This document shows, piece by piece, positions 51,094 to 60,244 of a stretch of 63,280 nt of DNA. Both the position numbers and the translations under genes were made by a program. The notes below the pieces were generated by a model. The model had not been told where the DNA came from. It did not search any database and saw only the letters and a list, made by a program, of their open reading frames with translations. Positions within the stretch are counted from its first letter, which is position 1; each line of letters starts with the position of its first letter. Where the stretch lies: contig JAUXFT010000006.1 in the NCBI GenBank assembly GCA_030622755.1, forward strand, positions 1 through 63,280, given 5' to 3'. This DNA is from Aestuariirhabdus sp. (GTDB lineage Bacteria > Pseudomonadota > Gammaproteobacteria > Pseudomonadales > Aestuariirhabdaceae).

Positions 51094-52593
51094 TTACTGG
51101 TTGTCCACCCGGTCCAACAAATATTGGCTGAGCAGGGCTACCGGGCGTCCAGTAGCGCCTTTGTTGGCGCCGCTATGCCAGGCGGTTCCGGCAATATCCA
51201 GATGAGCCCAATCGAATTTTTCGGCGAAGCGCGCGAGGAAGCAGCCAGCGGTAATGGTGCCTGCTCCGGGACCACCAATGTTGGCGATATCGGCAAAATT
51301 GCTCTTCAGTTGCTTTTGATAATCATCGTTCATCGGCAGTTGCCAGACCTGATCCGCTGATTTTTCCCCCGCTCCGGTTAACTGTTCGGCCAGCGTGTCG
51401 TTATTGCTGATCATGCCGCTAATGTGGTGTCCCAGTGCGACGATGCAAGCGCCGGTCAAGGTTGCGATATCGACGACAGCTTTCGGCTTGTACCGCTCGG
51501 CATAGGTTAATGCATCACAAAGTACCAGTCGCCCTTCGGCATCGGTATTGAGCACTTCGATGGTTTTTCCTGCCATGGAAGTGATGATGTCTCCCGGTTT
51601 GGTCGCTGATGGTCCAGGCATATTCTCAGCGCTGGCGATCATGCCCACCACATTGAGTGGTAAACCGAGTTCACATAAGGTGGTCATCGCGCCCATTACG
51701 CTGGCGGCTCCACACATATCGAATTTCATTTCGTCCATGCCTGCGCCAGGCTTCAGGCTGATACCACCACTGTCGAAGGTGATGCCTTTTCCTAGCAGTA
51801 CAATGGGCTGCTCACCTTTTTTCCCACCCTTGTATTCCATCGCTATCAAGCGGGCACCTTGCGCGCTTCCAGCGCTGACAGATAGAAGGGAGTTCATCCC
51901 CAGGGTTTTCATTTGCTTTTCGTCCAGCACCTTGCAGCTGAGTGATTTATGCTTGCGGGCTAAGCTTTTGGCCTGGGTTGCCAGATAGCTGGGCGTGCAT
52001 ATATTGCCAGGCAGGTTACCGAGATCTCGAGCAGTATGGATGCCTGAAGTGATGCCGCTTGCGTGTTCGGCGGCGCGCTTATAGTGATTAGCCACGCCGC
52101 GAGTTGCAGCCAGTAAGGTTACCTTGCGGAGAGGGAGTTTTTTATTGCTTTTGTCACTTTTTAACTGGTCGAAACGGTAATTACTTTCTCCAAACGCTTG
52201 ATAGAGTTGCCGAGCCTTCCAGTATTCATCGGCATCGCTAACGGTTTGCTCGCTGATATCCAGTAGAACATCTTTGCAGCCGGCCTGTTTGACAGCGGCG
52301 GCTGCGGCTCTTGCGCAGGAGATGAAATCGGTCTGACTCAACGCCTTGCTGGTGGAGTTGGTGCCTAATAGCAGGACTCTTTCAGCTTTGGATCCGGCAA
52401 GAGAGTGGAGCATCAGGGATTGGCCTGATTTGCCTTTGATGTCGCCTGCTTTCAGAAGGCGGCTGATGATGCCTTTGCCGAGGGAGTCCAGAGCCTTTGC
52501 TGAACGCCCCATATCGCCATTTTCCCCTACAGTCACTGCAACGCAGGCACTGCTTTGTTTTTCCAGTTCTCCGGTTTTGACGATAAATTCCAT
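51094..52593 (-). CDS. pepA: Cytosol aminopeptidase A / leucyl aminopeptidase
   Basis: 499 aa from ATG 52593, preceded by GGAG five bases before; an upstream in-frame start adds only six residues. M17 family motifs: VLLGKGITFDSGGISLKP (Lys/Asp ligands), DEMKFDMCGAASVMG and NTDAEGRLVLCDAL (metal ligands). It releases N-terminal residues from peptides. In E. coli PepA also binds DNA at Xer sites. It is divergent from lptF, as in E. coli. Confidence 0.96.
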   Translation of the reverse strand: MEFIVKTGELEKQSSACVAVTVGENGDMGRSAKALDSLGKGIISRLLKAGDIKGKSGQSLMLHSLAGSKAERVLLLGTNSTSKALSQTDFISCARAAAAAVKQAGCKDVLLDISEQTVSDADEYWKARQLYQAFGESNYRFDQLKSDKSNKKLPLRKVTLLAATRGVANHYKRAAEHASGITSGIHTARDLGNLPGNICTPSYLATQAKSLARKHKSLSCKVLDEKQMKTLGMNSLLSVSAGSAQGARLIAMEYKGGKKGEQPIVLLGKGITFDSGGISLKPGAGMDEMKFDMCGAASVMGAMTTLCELGLPLNVVGMIASAENMPGPSATKPGDIITSMAGKTIEVLNTDAEGRLVLCDALTYAERYKPKAVVDIATLTGACIVALGHHISGMISNNDTLAEQLTGAGEKSADQVWQLPMNDDYQKQLKSNFADIANIGGPGAGTITAGCFLARFAEKFDWAHLDIAGTAWHSGANKGATGRPVALLSQYLLDRVDNQ

Positions 52594-52806
52594 GTATACT
52601 CCGCAAGACAAATGAGGTGGCTATAATAAGTAATAATTAACTACATGATCGAGCCTGAGCTCGCTCAATTCCCGTCCCCGGGAGTGTTTTCGCTGTTGGC
52701 TACAGACGAGGCCCTCAGTCGCAACAAGTGTACGCAAACCCAGCCTTATTGTCAGTGTTGAAGCGGCTACTGATAAGTTTGATTCGTAATCTGGAGATTT
52801 TTTCGT

Positions 52807-53925
52807 TTGATCATCTTTCGTTACCTGGCTAAAGAAGTGCTGCTGGCTTTCTCTGCAGTTGCCGGAGTGCTACTGCTGATTATGCTGAGTAGCCGTTTTA
52901 TCCATTATCTCGGTAGAGCGGCCAGTGGGCGAATGAGCTCGGATTACCTGTTTTCTTTAATGGCTTACCAGATACCTGATTTCTTATTGGTATTGCTTCC
53001 TCTGGGTATATTTTTAGGCATATTGCTGGCTTACGGGCGCCTGTACGTAGACAACGAAATGACGGTGCTGCGAGCCAGTGGCATGGGGTCGCGCCGATTG
53101 CTGACCTACTCCTTCCTGCCAGCAGTTTTTGTTACTGCCATTGTCGCCTCGTTGAGTCTGGTGATTGCTCCGTGGGGATCGCAGAACACAGAGTGGATTC
53201 TTGCCAAACAAAAAAACCTGACCGAATTTGATATGTTGCTGCCGGGGCGATTCAATCATGCGGGTGGTCGCGTGACCTATGTCGAGCACTTGAGTAAAGA
53301 TCGTAAGCAGTTGGACGAAGTTTTTATTGCGTCTCTTGAAAACACCGGGGGCATTAAGCGTGTCACCTTGTTAGTGGCTGATGAGGGCTTTCAACAGGTG
53401 GTCGATGAGACGGGAAGCCGTTATCTGGTGTTACAAGATGGTCATCGTTTTGACCTTTATCCCGGTGAGGTTGAACAACGAACCATCAAATATGAGCACT
53501 ACGGTATCAAGATGCCGCGTAACGATGACACCTTTGATATTTCAGAAGCGAAGACACTGAGTACGGCTAGCCTGATGGATAATTTTGATGCTGATGAGGA
53601 GTATCGAGCTGAGCTCTTATGGCGCATATCCCTTCCTGTGATGGTGCCGATTCTGGTCTTGTTAGCAGTTCCTCTGAGCCGAGTGAATCCAAGGCAGGGC
53701 AGGTACATGAGACTGGTCCCCTGCATGGTTGTTTATCTGGTATATCTGGGAGCAATACTCGCTAGCAAGAGTGCGGTAGAGGATGGGCGTCTTGCCTGGC
53801 AGTGGGCGATGTGGCCGTTGCATCTGTTCTTTTTGATCGCGGCGGTGTTGCTTAATTGGGGTGAGGATCTGAAGAAGCTGGTTGTATCTGACAAAACCGG
53901 AACTCCCGCGGAGGACACTGCATGA
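52807..53925 (+). CDS. lptF: LPS export permease LptF
   Basis: 372 aa, starting with the uncommon codon TTG (52807-52809): the first residues after it, IIFRYLAKEVL, match the E. coli N-terminus (MIIIRYLVRETL), and no ATG or GTG fits better. GGAG lies about 10 nt upstream. Three membrane helices, a periplasmic jellyroll domain (about 130-270) and three more helices. With LptG and the ATPase LptB it extracts LPS from the inner membrane. It overlaps lptG by 4 nt. Confidence 0.94.
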   Translation: MIIFRYLAKEVLLAFSAVAGVLLLIMLSSRFIHYLGRAASGRMSSDYLFSLMAYQIPDFLLVLLPLGIFLGILLAYGRLYVDNEMTVLRASGMGSRRLLTYSFLPAVFVTAIVASLSLVIAPWGSQNTEWILAKQKNLTEFDMLLPGRFNHAGGRVTYVEHLSKDRKQLDEVFIASLENTGGIKRVTLLVADEGFQQVVDETGSRYLVLQDGHRFDLYPGEVEQRTIKYEHYGIKMPRNDDTFDISEAKTLSTASLMDNFDADEEYRAELLWRISLPVMVPILVLLAVPLSRVNPRQGRYMRLVPCMVVYLVYLGAILASKSAVEDGRLAWQWAMWPLHLFFLIAAVLLNWGEDLKKLVVSDKTGTPAEDTA

Positions 53926-54986
53926 GGCTGCTTGATCGCTACCTTGGCACCACTGTGTTTAGCGCCATTATAATGGTGCTTTTATTGTTGATTTCTCTGG
54001 ATGTGTTATTCGGGTTCATCGCTGAGTTGAGGCGCCTTAAACTTGATTATCAGGTATGGGAAGCGATTACCTACCTGATGCTCAAAATGCCCAAGCGTAT
54101 CTATGATTATTTACCTTTTGCCAGTTTGATCGGATGCCTGGTGGGGCTTGGTAGCCTGGCGGGTCACAGTGAGCTTGTGGTCATGAGAGCGGCCGGCGTG
54201 TCTCTGTGGCGGATCGTCTGGAGTGTGTGCAAACCGATGCTTTTTTTGGTGTTGATTGGCACCGCAATTGGCGAGTATGTACTCCCCTATGCTGAGCAGA
54301 AAGCGGACAGCGAACGCCAGTTGCTGAGAGATGGTAAAGAGCCCGGCCAGCTCAGCAAATCAGGGGTTTGGCATCGCGAGGGTGATGATTTTCTCCATTT
54401 CAACGTCGTTGACCCGGATGGCGTGTTGTACGGTATCAGCCGGTTTACCTTTGATGAAGATCGCCAGTTGATCGAAAGCGGTTATGCTGAAAAAGGTATT
54501 TACCTGGAAGGTCACTGGCTTTTGGAGGATGTTAAATTAAGTCGTTTTGAAGGTGATCATTGGGTGTCTGAAACCTACGAGACGAAACGTTGGGAGACTG
54601 AGTTGACTACCCGCGTGTTGAATATTATTTCACTGGACCCTGAGGACCTTTCTGTACAAGGGTTGTATGAGTACGTGAATTATCTGGAAAGTCAGGATCT
54701 GGATGCGTCTGAGCAGGCGCTGTCCATGTGGCAAAAACTGTTGCAACCCGTTGCCATTATAGCGTTGGTGATGATCAGTATTTCGTTTGTGTTTGGCGCT
54801 TTACGCTCTGCGACCATGGGGCTGCGAGTATTTATCGGCGTGCTGTTTGGTTTTACTTTCAAGATCGTTCAGGATCTGCTGGGGCCATCCAGTATGGTGT
54901 TTGGCTTTTCGCCAATAATTGCGGTCACGGTTCCGATTGTATTGTGTTTGATTTTTGGCTGGTGGATGTTGCGCAAAGCAGCCTGA
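53922..54986 (+). CDS. lptG: LPS export permease LptG
   Basis: 354 aa with the same six-helix plus jellyroll layout as LptF: LDRYLGTTVFSAI at the N-terminus, LMLKMPKRIYDYLPFASLIGCLVGLGSLA, and C-terminal SISFVFGALRSATMGLRVFIGVLFGF (cited in pieces). It forms the LptBFG complex. Followed by an imperfect hairpin between it and the convergent RDD gene. Confidence 0.96.
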   Translation: MRLLDRYLGTTVFSAIIMVLLLLISLDVLFGFIAELRRLKLDYQVWEAITYLMLKMPKRIYDYLPFASLIGCLVGLGSLAGHSELVVMRAAGVSLWRIVWSVCKPMLFLVLIGTAIGEYVLPYAEQKADSERQLLRDGKEPGQLSKSGVWHREGDDFLHFNVVDPDGVLYGISRFTFDEDRQLIESGYAEKGIYLEGHWLLEDVKLSRFEGDHWVSETYETKRWETELTTRVLNIISLDPEDLSVQGLYEYVNYLESQDLDASEQALSMWQKLLQPVAIIALVMISISFVFGALRSATMGLRVFIGVLFGFTFKIVQDLLGPSSMVFGFSPIIAVTVPIVLCLIFGWWMLRKAA

Positions 54987-55003
54987 TGCTTCTGCCTGTT
55001 GTT

Positions 55004-55038
55004 CTGGCTATCTGGGAATGACCTTCCTGGATAGCCAG
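55004..55038. terminator. Hairpin between lptG and RDD gene
   Basis: CTGGCTATC and GATAGCCAG (9 bp, perfect) enclose a further GGAA/TTCC pairing. There is no real T-run, so it is a weak terminator candidate. Confidence 0.5.
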
Positions 55039-55052
55039 ATTCATTACTAGCA

Positions 55053-55610
55053 CTACTTTTTTTCTTCAGCCTTTTTCTCTTTAGGTAATTCCACGACACG
55101 TGACATTGAATAACGATCGTGCCAGGTGCGCTTGTCTTTATCGAATAGAGCCCAGAAAAATCCGATGCCACACAATCCCAGCGAAGGAATCGCTACCAGG
55201 TAGCGCAACAGGCACTGCCACAGGCCAATCATGCTGCCATCTTCATTTTGAACACGAATGTTCCACACTTTCATGCCCAGGGTTTGACCCGAATGTGTCC
55301 AGAATTTAGCGAAGAAGGCAAAAACGATCAGAAACAGGATTGAGCTTAACAGGGCGTCACCCTGTGTCTGGTTCAATTGTTGTTGAGTTTCTCCTTCACC
55401 GCTGGAGAGTACCCGGAGGCCTATATAGGCAGCGGTAGTCACCATTGAAAGGGAGGTGACTAACAGAAAGTCATAGAACATAGCGGCAAATCGGCGCCAG
55501 AGTCTGGCGCTGGGAAGTCTGGTTTCAGGTTTTGGTTGGTGCATAAGCGAGGGGAGCCAGTAGGTATTGTCATTGAACAGGGTTGCCATTCTAGCAAATG
55601 ATGCTTGCAC
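55053..55610 (-). CDS. RDD-family membrane protein
   Basis: Up to 185 aa. RDD signatures: RLWRRFAAMFYDFLLV (Arg and Asp of helix 1) and DKDKRTWHDRYSMSRVV at the end. Three membrane segments are predicted. The start is uncertain: GTG 55610, ATG 55589 or ATG 55544; the last, giving 163 aa, is nearest to the RDD domain. No Shine-Dalgarno decides. The family's function is little known (some act as ion antiporters). Confidence 0.8.
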   Translation of the reverse strand: MQASFARMATLFNDNTYWLPSLMHQPKPETRLPSARLWRRFAAMFYDFLLVTSLSMVTTAAYIGLRVLSSGEGETQQQLNQTQGDALLSSILFLIVFAFFAKFWTHSGQTLGMKVWNIRVQNEDGSMIGLWQCLLRYLVAIPSLGLCGIGFFWALFDKDKRTWHDRYSMSRVVELPKEKKAEEKK

Positions 55611-55682
55611 AAGGGAGGGAGCCCGCAGTGCTATCGGTAATGAGCGCGATTGGGTCGTCGAGGCGATCTTTGTATTGTTGCA

Positions 55683-55874
55683 ATGCCCCTGTTAAGGAGA
55701 GCGTTATCAGCGATTTTAACTCCTGTTTTGCTGAGCGTTAATTTAACGGGGGTGGATGAATACTTCTGTGTTTTGAGCGTCGATAAAATCACTATTAAGG
55801 GGGATAGGCTTCGTTGTTCTGACAGGCAGATTAAAGATGATTGCTCGATGCACTTTTATAGTGCAGGCAAGTGA
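55683..55874 (+). CDS. Possible small secreted protein (hypothetical)
   Basis: A 63-codon reading frame from ATG 55683 (TTG 55650 would be upstream). It starts MPLLRRALSAILTPVLLSV, which looks like a signal peptide, followed by a polar stretch with Cys residues (DRLRCSDRQIKDDCSM). No ribosome-binding site is seen and no family is recognised. It lies 57 nt before the SD-ATG of the next gene. The rest of 55611-55931 shows nothing else. Confidence 0.3.
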   Translation: MPLLRRALSAILTPVLLSVNLTGVDEYFCVLSVDKITIKGDRLRCSDRQIKDDCSMHFYSAGK

Positions 55875-55918
55875 TTAGTTGATAGTTAGACAGTTATAAA
55901 AAAATCAGGTTATCCATC

Positions 55919-55985
55919 AGGAGGTAATTAGATGGCATGTATATTCCGAACGCTCACGGTGTTCTGCGCACTGTTTTAGGGCGTC
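55919..55985 (+). pseudogene. Ribosome-binding site and interrupted signal-peptide start of the next gene
   Basis: AGGAGG (55919-55924) is seven bases from an ATG at 55932. From there the frame reads MACIFRTLTVFCALF, then an in-frame TAG (55977-55979), then GVMNTGWADD. Skipping the TAG gives a normal Sec signal peptide with a GWA cleavage site before DDIYHH. One base change (e.g. TTG to TAG) would explain it. Confidence 0.6.
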
Positions 55986-56651
55986 ATGAATACAGGCTGG
56001 GCAGATGATATTTATCATCATAAACAGATGGCCAAGCAGTTGATTACGAGTAGCTATATGATTCGTTTTCAGAGCTATTTTGCGGAGGAAGCTGAGAACT
56101 ATGCGAGTCTTCTGAACCCTGCAGCAGGACAAAAAAAAGCCGAGAAAGCATTGGTCGTTTTATCTGAAGGAGAGCAGGGGACAGAAATTCAAGCCGTATG
56201 GGCAGAATATGAGCGAACCAAAACTGAGTTTGTAAAAATATGGCAAGAGCAGCAATTTCCGAGCTGGTACCCCCTGCAGGACTTTGATGTTGCGCATAAG
56301 CGTTTAGTCAAAGCATTGCAAAATGCCAGTGGTGATGCGGAGTTTTTTGAAGATAACCTGGCCTTACTAGACCTGATGGAGCAATACCTTTACCGGAGCA
56401 CTCCTGTGGTGTCAGCCAATATGTACCCGCGCGGTAATGAGTATGATTGGTTTAATGATGTGGATAAGTTTGATGAGCGCATACAGTTGCTGGAAGCGAA
56501 TAATCTTTTAGAGCGCGGTGATGTTATTCGATGGAAATACATCAAGCCTTTATTTAGCAGTAAGGATCTGAGCTTTTCTCCGATGATCGTGATGCGTCAT
56601 GGGGGTTCATTATCCAGAGCTTTTGTTGAAGGGTTAGCTGAGGATAGTTGA
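55986..56651 (+). CDS. Uncharacterised helical protein, probably periplasmic by origin
   Basis: 221 aa from ATG 55986. No family recognised. The chain is rich in helix formers (KQMAKQLITSSYMIRFQSYF, EAENYASLL, VWAEYERTKTEFVKIWQEQ, EFFEDNLALLDLMEQYLY) and ends with PMIVMRHGGSLSRAFVEGL. ATG 55986 has no good ribosome-binding site; the only good one (55919-55924) belongs to the upstream in-frame start interrupted by TAG. Protein made from 55986 would lack most of the signal peptide and stay in the cytoplasm, or the gene may be silent. It has no operon partner. Confidence 0.6.
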   Translation: MNTGWADDIYHHKQMAKQLITSSYMIRFQSYFAEEAENYASLLNPAAGQKKAEKALVVLSEGEQGTEIQAVWAEYERTKTEFVKIWQEQQFPSWYPLQDFDVAHKRLVKALQNASGDAEFFEDNLALLDLMEQYLYRSTPVVSANMYPRGNEYDWFNDVDKFDERIQLLEANNLLERGDVIRWKYIKPLFSSKDLSFSPMIVMRHGGSLSRAFVEGLAEDS

Positions 56652-56913
56652 TGGCCAGTCGAGTACTGGCAATGATAGACAAGAAACCGCTGTCATGGAT
56701 GACAGTCTTCCAACCGATTTTTCAAATTACTGGTTTTTCAGTTTTCTTAAAGTTTCCGTTTTTCTACTAATTTATCTCCGATTTCACAGATAGTCTGGTT
56801 TCACAGGTATCCCCGTTTCAGAAAGTATTCAGTTAGCCACGCTCGAAACAGTCATCTATTATTTCGCTACTTTTTACTTCAATGCTGTACTTTCAGGTGG
56901 AACTACAGGATTT

Positions 56914-57768
56914 TTAACCACTCAACATTTGAGATAATACCCACCGAAAACTCTGGCTATCCGGGTTGGCGTATTGATCGAGAATACTGAAATGGTGACA
57001 GTTGGGTTCATCCCAGCGTTCACAGGATATTCCCTGCCGTTGCAGGTGCCGGCATTCGACCTCGCTTTGCCGATGAAAGGCAACAGATTCACGCTCACCC
57101 ACAACCAGAGCGTGCGGTACATTGAGAAGTGTCTCGATACGTAATGGACTGATTTCACGGCACATATCACTGTGCAGGCGAATGGGATCATTGATAGGCG
57201 TGTGCAGCAGGGGCATAAGTTCAAACAGTCCACTTAACGCTAAAGTGCTGCCGATAGCGTCAGTCAGATCACCCCCCCAACCCTTACAGTTCATCAGCAC
57301 GGCCAGGTGACCGCCGGCAGAGTGCCCGCTGATATGAAGTCGATTGATATCCAAAGCCAAGCTATGGCGTTGTTGCCATAATTGGCCAATGCTGTGGCGA
57401 ACACTGCGGCTAAGTTCCAGCAAAGTTACATCAGGGCACAACGGATACCCAAGTACCGCAAAGGGGATGCCTTTTTCAAGAAAGGGTTTGGCCAGGAAGC
57501 TGAAAGAATCCGGGTGCTGGGATTGCCAGTAGCCGCCATGAATAAACAGCTGTAGTTGGTCGCTGCGCAATTTATCTGGAATATAGAGGTCAACAAATTC
57601 TCGGGCGTTGTCCCCCAGCATAATGCGCTGTGGCGGATGTTCTTGCCTGAGTGTTTTGCTCCGTGCGATCCAGCCAGCAAAATATCTGGGGTAATCTGGC
57701 ACGGCTTTGCGCGCCATATATTGTTTGCTGGCTTCTTCACTGCCAAGTCGAAGCAGGGCTTCAGGCAT
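56914..57768 (-). CDS. Alpha/beta hydrolase, kynurenine-formamidase-like
   Basis: 284 aa. Oxyanion motif HGGYW (77-81), nucleophile elbow GHSAGG (Ser150), and GERESVAFHRQS followed by NCHHFSILD, which carry the acid and the histidine. HGGYW plus the GE-ES--FHRQS stretch is the pattern of arylformamidase (kynurenine formamidase, alpha/beta-hydrolase type). It is the last gene behind an ABC uptake system, starting 3 nt after the livF-type gene, so it probably cleaves an amide or ester taken up by it. No kynurenine-pathway genes are nearby. Confidence 0.85.
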   Translation of the reverse strand: MPEALLRLGSEEASKQYMARKAVPDYPRYFAGWIARSKTLRQEHPPQRIMLGDNAREFVDLYIPDKLRSDQLQLFIHGGYWQSQHPDSFSFLAKPFLEKGIPFAVLGYPLCPDVTLLELSRSVRHSIGQLWQQRHSLALDINRLHISGHSAGGHLAVLMNCKGWGGDLTDAIGSTLALSGLFELMPLLHTPINDPIRLHSDMCREISPLRIETLLNVPHALVVGERESVAFHRQSEVECRHLQRQGISCERWDEPNCHHFSILDQYANPDSQSFRWVLSQMLSG

Positions 57769-57770
57769 AC

Positions 57771-58472
57771 TTATACTCCCAGGTAACGATATTTGAGATC
57801 AGGATCATCTTTTAATAACTGAATATCTCCCTGATGCACAATACGACCTTTTTCCATGATGTAGTGACGGTCGGAGATGCGCATCAGGGCGTCGAGGTTT
57901 TTGTCGATAATCAGAATTGATTCGCCTTGCTGTTTTAGTAGCTCCAGACACTGCCATATCTCCTCCCGGATGATCGGTGCGAGTCCTTCGGTAGCTTCAT
58001 CAAGAATGAGCAGCAATGGGTTGGTCATTAATGCACGGCCAATGGCGAGCATCTGTTGTTCGCCTCCGGACAGATTGCTGCCTAAATGATGATGTCGCTC
58101 TGATAACCGGGGGAACAGTGAATAGATTCGCTGAAGAGTCCAGGGCGAAGCTATCTGCCGGTGGTTAGCCGCGGTAGCGATCAGATTTTCCCGAACGCTC
58201 AGCGTCGGGAAAATTTGCCGCCCTTCGGGAACCAGTCCGATGCCGCAGCGGGCGATACGGTAGGATGGCATCTTGTGCAGCAACTGATTATTAAAGGTAA
58301 CTGATCCGCAAGTAATCCGGTTCAAGCCCATAATTGCTCGAACGGTGGTGGTTTTTCCCATTCCGTTACGGCCAAGCAAAGTAACAACCTGAGCTTGGGC
58401 AACACTCATGGAAACGCCAAACAATATCTGACTGCTGCCATAACCGGCAGTGATGTCCCTCACCTCAAGCAT
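57771..58472 (-). CDS. Branched-chain-amino-acid-type ABC transporter ATPase (LivF-like)
   Basis: 233 aa from ATG 58472, which has GGGGGA just upstream and overlaps the previous gene by 8 nt; a start at 58532 would add 20 non-family residues. Walker A GRNGMGKTT, signature LSGGEQQ and Walker B LLILDEATEG are complete. It is one of two ATPases powering the five-gene HAAT uptake system. Confidence 0.93.
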   Translation of the reverse strand: MLEVRDITAGYGSSQILFGVSMSVAQAQVVTLLGRNGMGKTTTVRAIMGLNRITCGSVTFNNQLLHKMPSYRIARCGIGLVPEGRQIFPTLSVRENLIATAANHRQIASPWTLQRIYSLFPRLSERHHHLGSNLSGGEQQMLAIGRALMTNPLLLILDEATEGLAPIIREEIWQCLELLKQQGESILIIDKNLDALMRISDRHYIMEKGRIVHQGDIQLLKDDPDLKYRYLGV

Positions 58473-59232
58473 CTTCGATTCCCCCGAGATAGGCATCACG
58501 TACGTTGGGATCATTGCGAATGGTATCGGCATCGCCGCTGGCGATAACCCGTCCGTAAACTAAAACACTAATTCGATCGGCCAGGGAGAAAACAGTTTCC
58601 ATATCGTGTTCAACAAACAAAATACTCACTTCTGAACCCAGTTTTCGAAGTGCAGCGACCATTTTCCAGCTTTCTTCCTGCCCCATGCCTGCCATCGGTT
58701 CATCGAGTAACAGCAGTTTGGGTTTGGTTGCCAGTGACATGGCAATTTCAAGTTGCCGTCGTTGTCCGTGGGCCAGGTTCGCAGCGTAGTCGTTTTGTTG
58801 ATCTAACAGACCAACGCGTTCGAGAATCCCCAGAGCAGGATGGATCAGTGATGGATCAGTGGCAGCCTTTCTCCAGAAACGAAAGCTGTGTCCTTGCTGG
58901 TTTTGCAGGGCAAGCATCACATTTTGCTGAGTTGTCATTTGATCAAACAGCGAGCTGGTCTGGTAGGTACGGCCAACACCCAATCTGGCACGCTGGTGGA
59001 CTCTGAGTCCACACAGCTCACGGTTATCGAACAGAATGGATCCGCTGTCAGCAGCGAGTTCACCGCTAATCTGGTTGATCAGGGTGGTTTTACCCGCACC
59101 GTTGGGCCCGATAATGGCGTGGATCTCTCCTTGTTCGACTCGAATTTCCACATCCCGAGTGACCTTAAGTGCGCCAAACTGTTTGTTAAGATAGCGGATG
59201 TGGAGTAACGGCGGCGGTGTAAAATCAACCAT
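58465..59232 (-). CDS. Branched-chain-amino-acid-type ABC transporter ATPase (LivG-like)
   Basis: 255 aa from ATG 59232, overlapping the permease stop by 8 nt (59262 is an alternative in-frame start). Walker A GPNGAGKTTLINQISG, degenerate signature LAHGQRRQLEIAM (usual for LivG) and Walker B LLLLDEPMAG. Pairs with the LivF-like subunit. Confidence 0.93.
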   Translation of the reverse strand: MVDFTPPPLLHIRYLNKQFGALKVTRDVEIRVEQGEIHAIIGPNGAGKTTLINQISGELAADSGSILFDNRELCGLRVHQRARLGVGRTYQTSSLFDQMTTQQNVMLALQNQQGHSFRFWRKAATDPSLIHPALGILERVGLLDQQNDYAANLAHGQRRQLEIAMSLATKPKLLLLDEPMAGMGQEESWKMVAALRKLGSEVSILFVEHDMETVFSLADRISVLVYGRVIASGDADTIRNDPNVRDAYLGGIEDA

Positions 59233-60244
59233 CGTCTGCCGCCTTGCCAACCAGAGCGCCAAGAATCCCTTTGCGTGAAAACAGGACTACCAGAATTAAC
59301 AGAGGCCCAAGAATGATCTGCCAGTGTTCGGTGTAGCCTGCTAATACTTCCTCCATAAGCAGATAACTGATGGCTCCGAGGATGGGTCCAATCAACGTGC
59401 CCAATCCGCCCAGTATCACCATGACCATCAGCTCTCCGGAGAGGTGCCAGCTCATCAGGTCAGGACTGACAAACTCGCTATGGTTAGCCAGTAAGGCACC
59501 TGCTAAGCCTGCACCCATGCCTGAAATCACGAAGGCCACTAGCTGGTATCTATACGTTGCAAAGCCGAGAGCCTGCATCTTCTCCGGGTTTTGTTTGCAG
59601 CCACGAATAACCTGGCCAAAGCGCGCGCCAAGAAATTTATAAACGAGTAAACCGTAGCCGGTCAGGCAACCCAGACAGAGCCAGTAAAAATGAGTGTCGT
59701 TATACAGATCCAGACCGGGTAGCAGGTTGCGTCCGTTCATGGATAAGCCATCTTCACCGCCATAGCGATAGAGGGAAATAAACAGGTAATACAGCATCTG
59801 CGCGAAGGCGAGGGTGATCATAATGAAATGGATGCCCCGTGTTCGCAGGCTAAGGGCTCCGAATACCAGCGCAACCAACCCTGCTAATAACATCGCCAGT
59901 GGCAGGCTGATAAGTCCCGATTCTGTGCCTGGCAGATTGCCTGGCAAAAAGCCGATGCTGGAACCTTCCATAACGTGAGCAGAGAGAATACCAACGGTGT
60001 AGGCTCCAACCCCGAGATAAGCCGCATGACCAAAGCTCACCATGCCGCCGTAACCGATCACCAGATCGAGACTCAGCGCGGCCAGGGCAAAGATCAGCAT
60101 ACGACTGACCATGATCAACAGGTAACTGTCGTCGTTGATTGATGCGATAAGAGGTAAGCTGAGTAATGTGAGTGCCAGTAAAAATAATACGAGGTTTTTT
60201 CGTGTTAATAGATTTCGAGTTGAGAAAAATTGCTTCATGATCAT
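59225..60244 (-). CDS. Branched-chain-amino-acid-type ABC transporter permease (LivM-like)
   Basis: 339 aa, about ten spans. The family sequence SLDLVIGYGGMVSFGHAAYLGVGAY is split here between helices 2 and 3 (LDLVIGYGGMVSFGHAA). Also GLAGALLANHSEFVSP and LGGLGTLIGPILGAI. The ATG overlaps the LivH-like stop (ATGA). Likely the second channel subunit. Confidence 0.94.
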   Translation of the reverse strand: MIMKQFFSTRNLLTRKNLVLFLLALTLLSLPLIASINDDSYLLIMVSRMLIFALAALSLDLVIGYGGMVSFGHAAYLGVGAYTVGILSAHVMEGSSIGFLPGNLPGTESGLISLPLAMLLAGLVALVFGALSLRTRGIHFIMITLAFAQMLYYLFISLYRYGGEDGLSMNGRNLLPGLDLYNDTHFYWLCLGCLTGYGLLVYKFLGARFGQVIRGCKQNPEKMQALGFATYRYQLVAFVISGMGAGLAGALLANHSEFVSPDLMSWHLSGELMVMVILGGLGTLIGPILGAISYLLMEEVLAGYTEHWQIILGPLLILVVLFSRKGILGALVGKAADDG

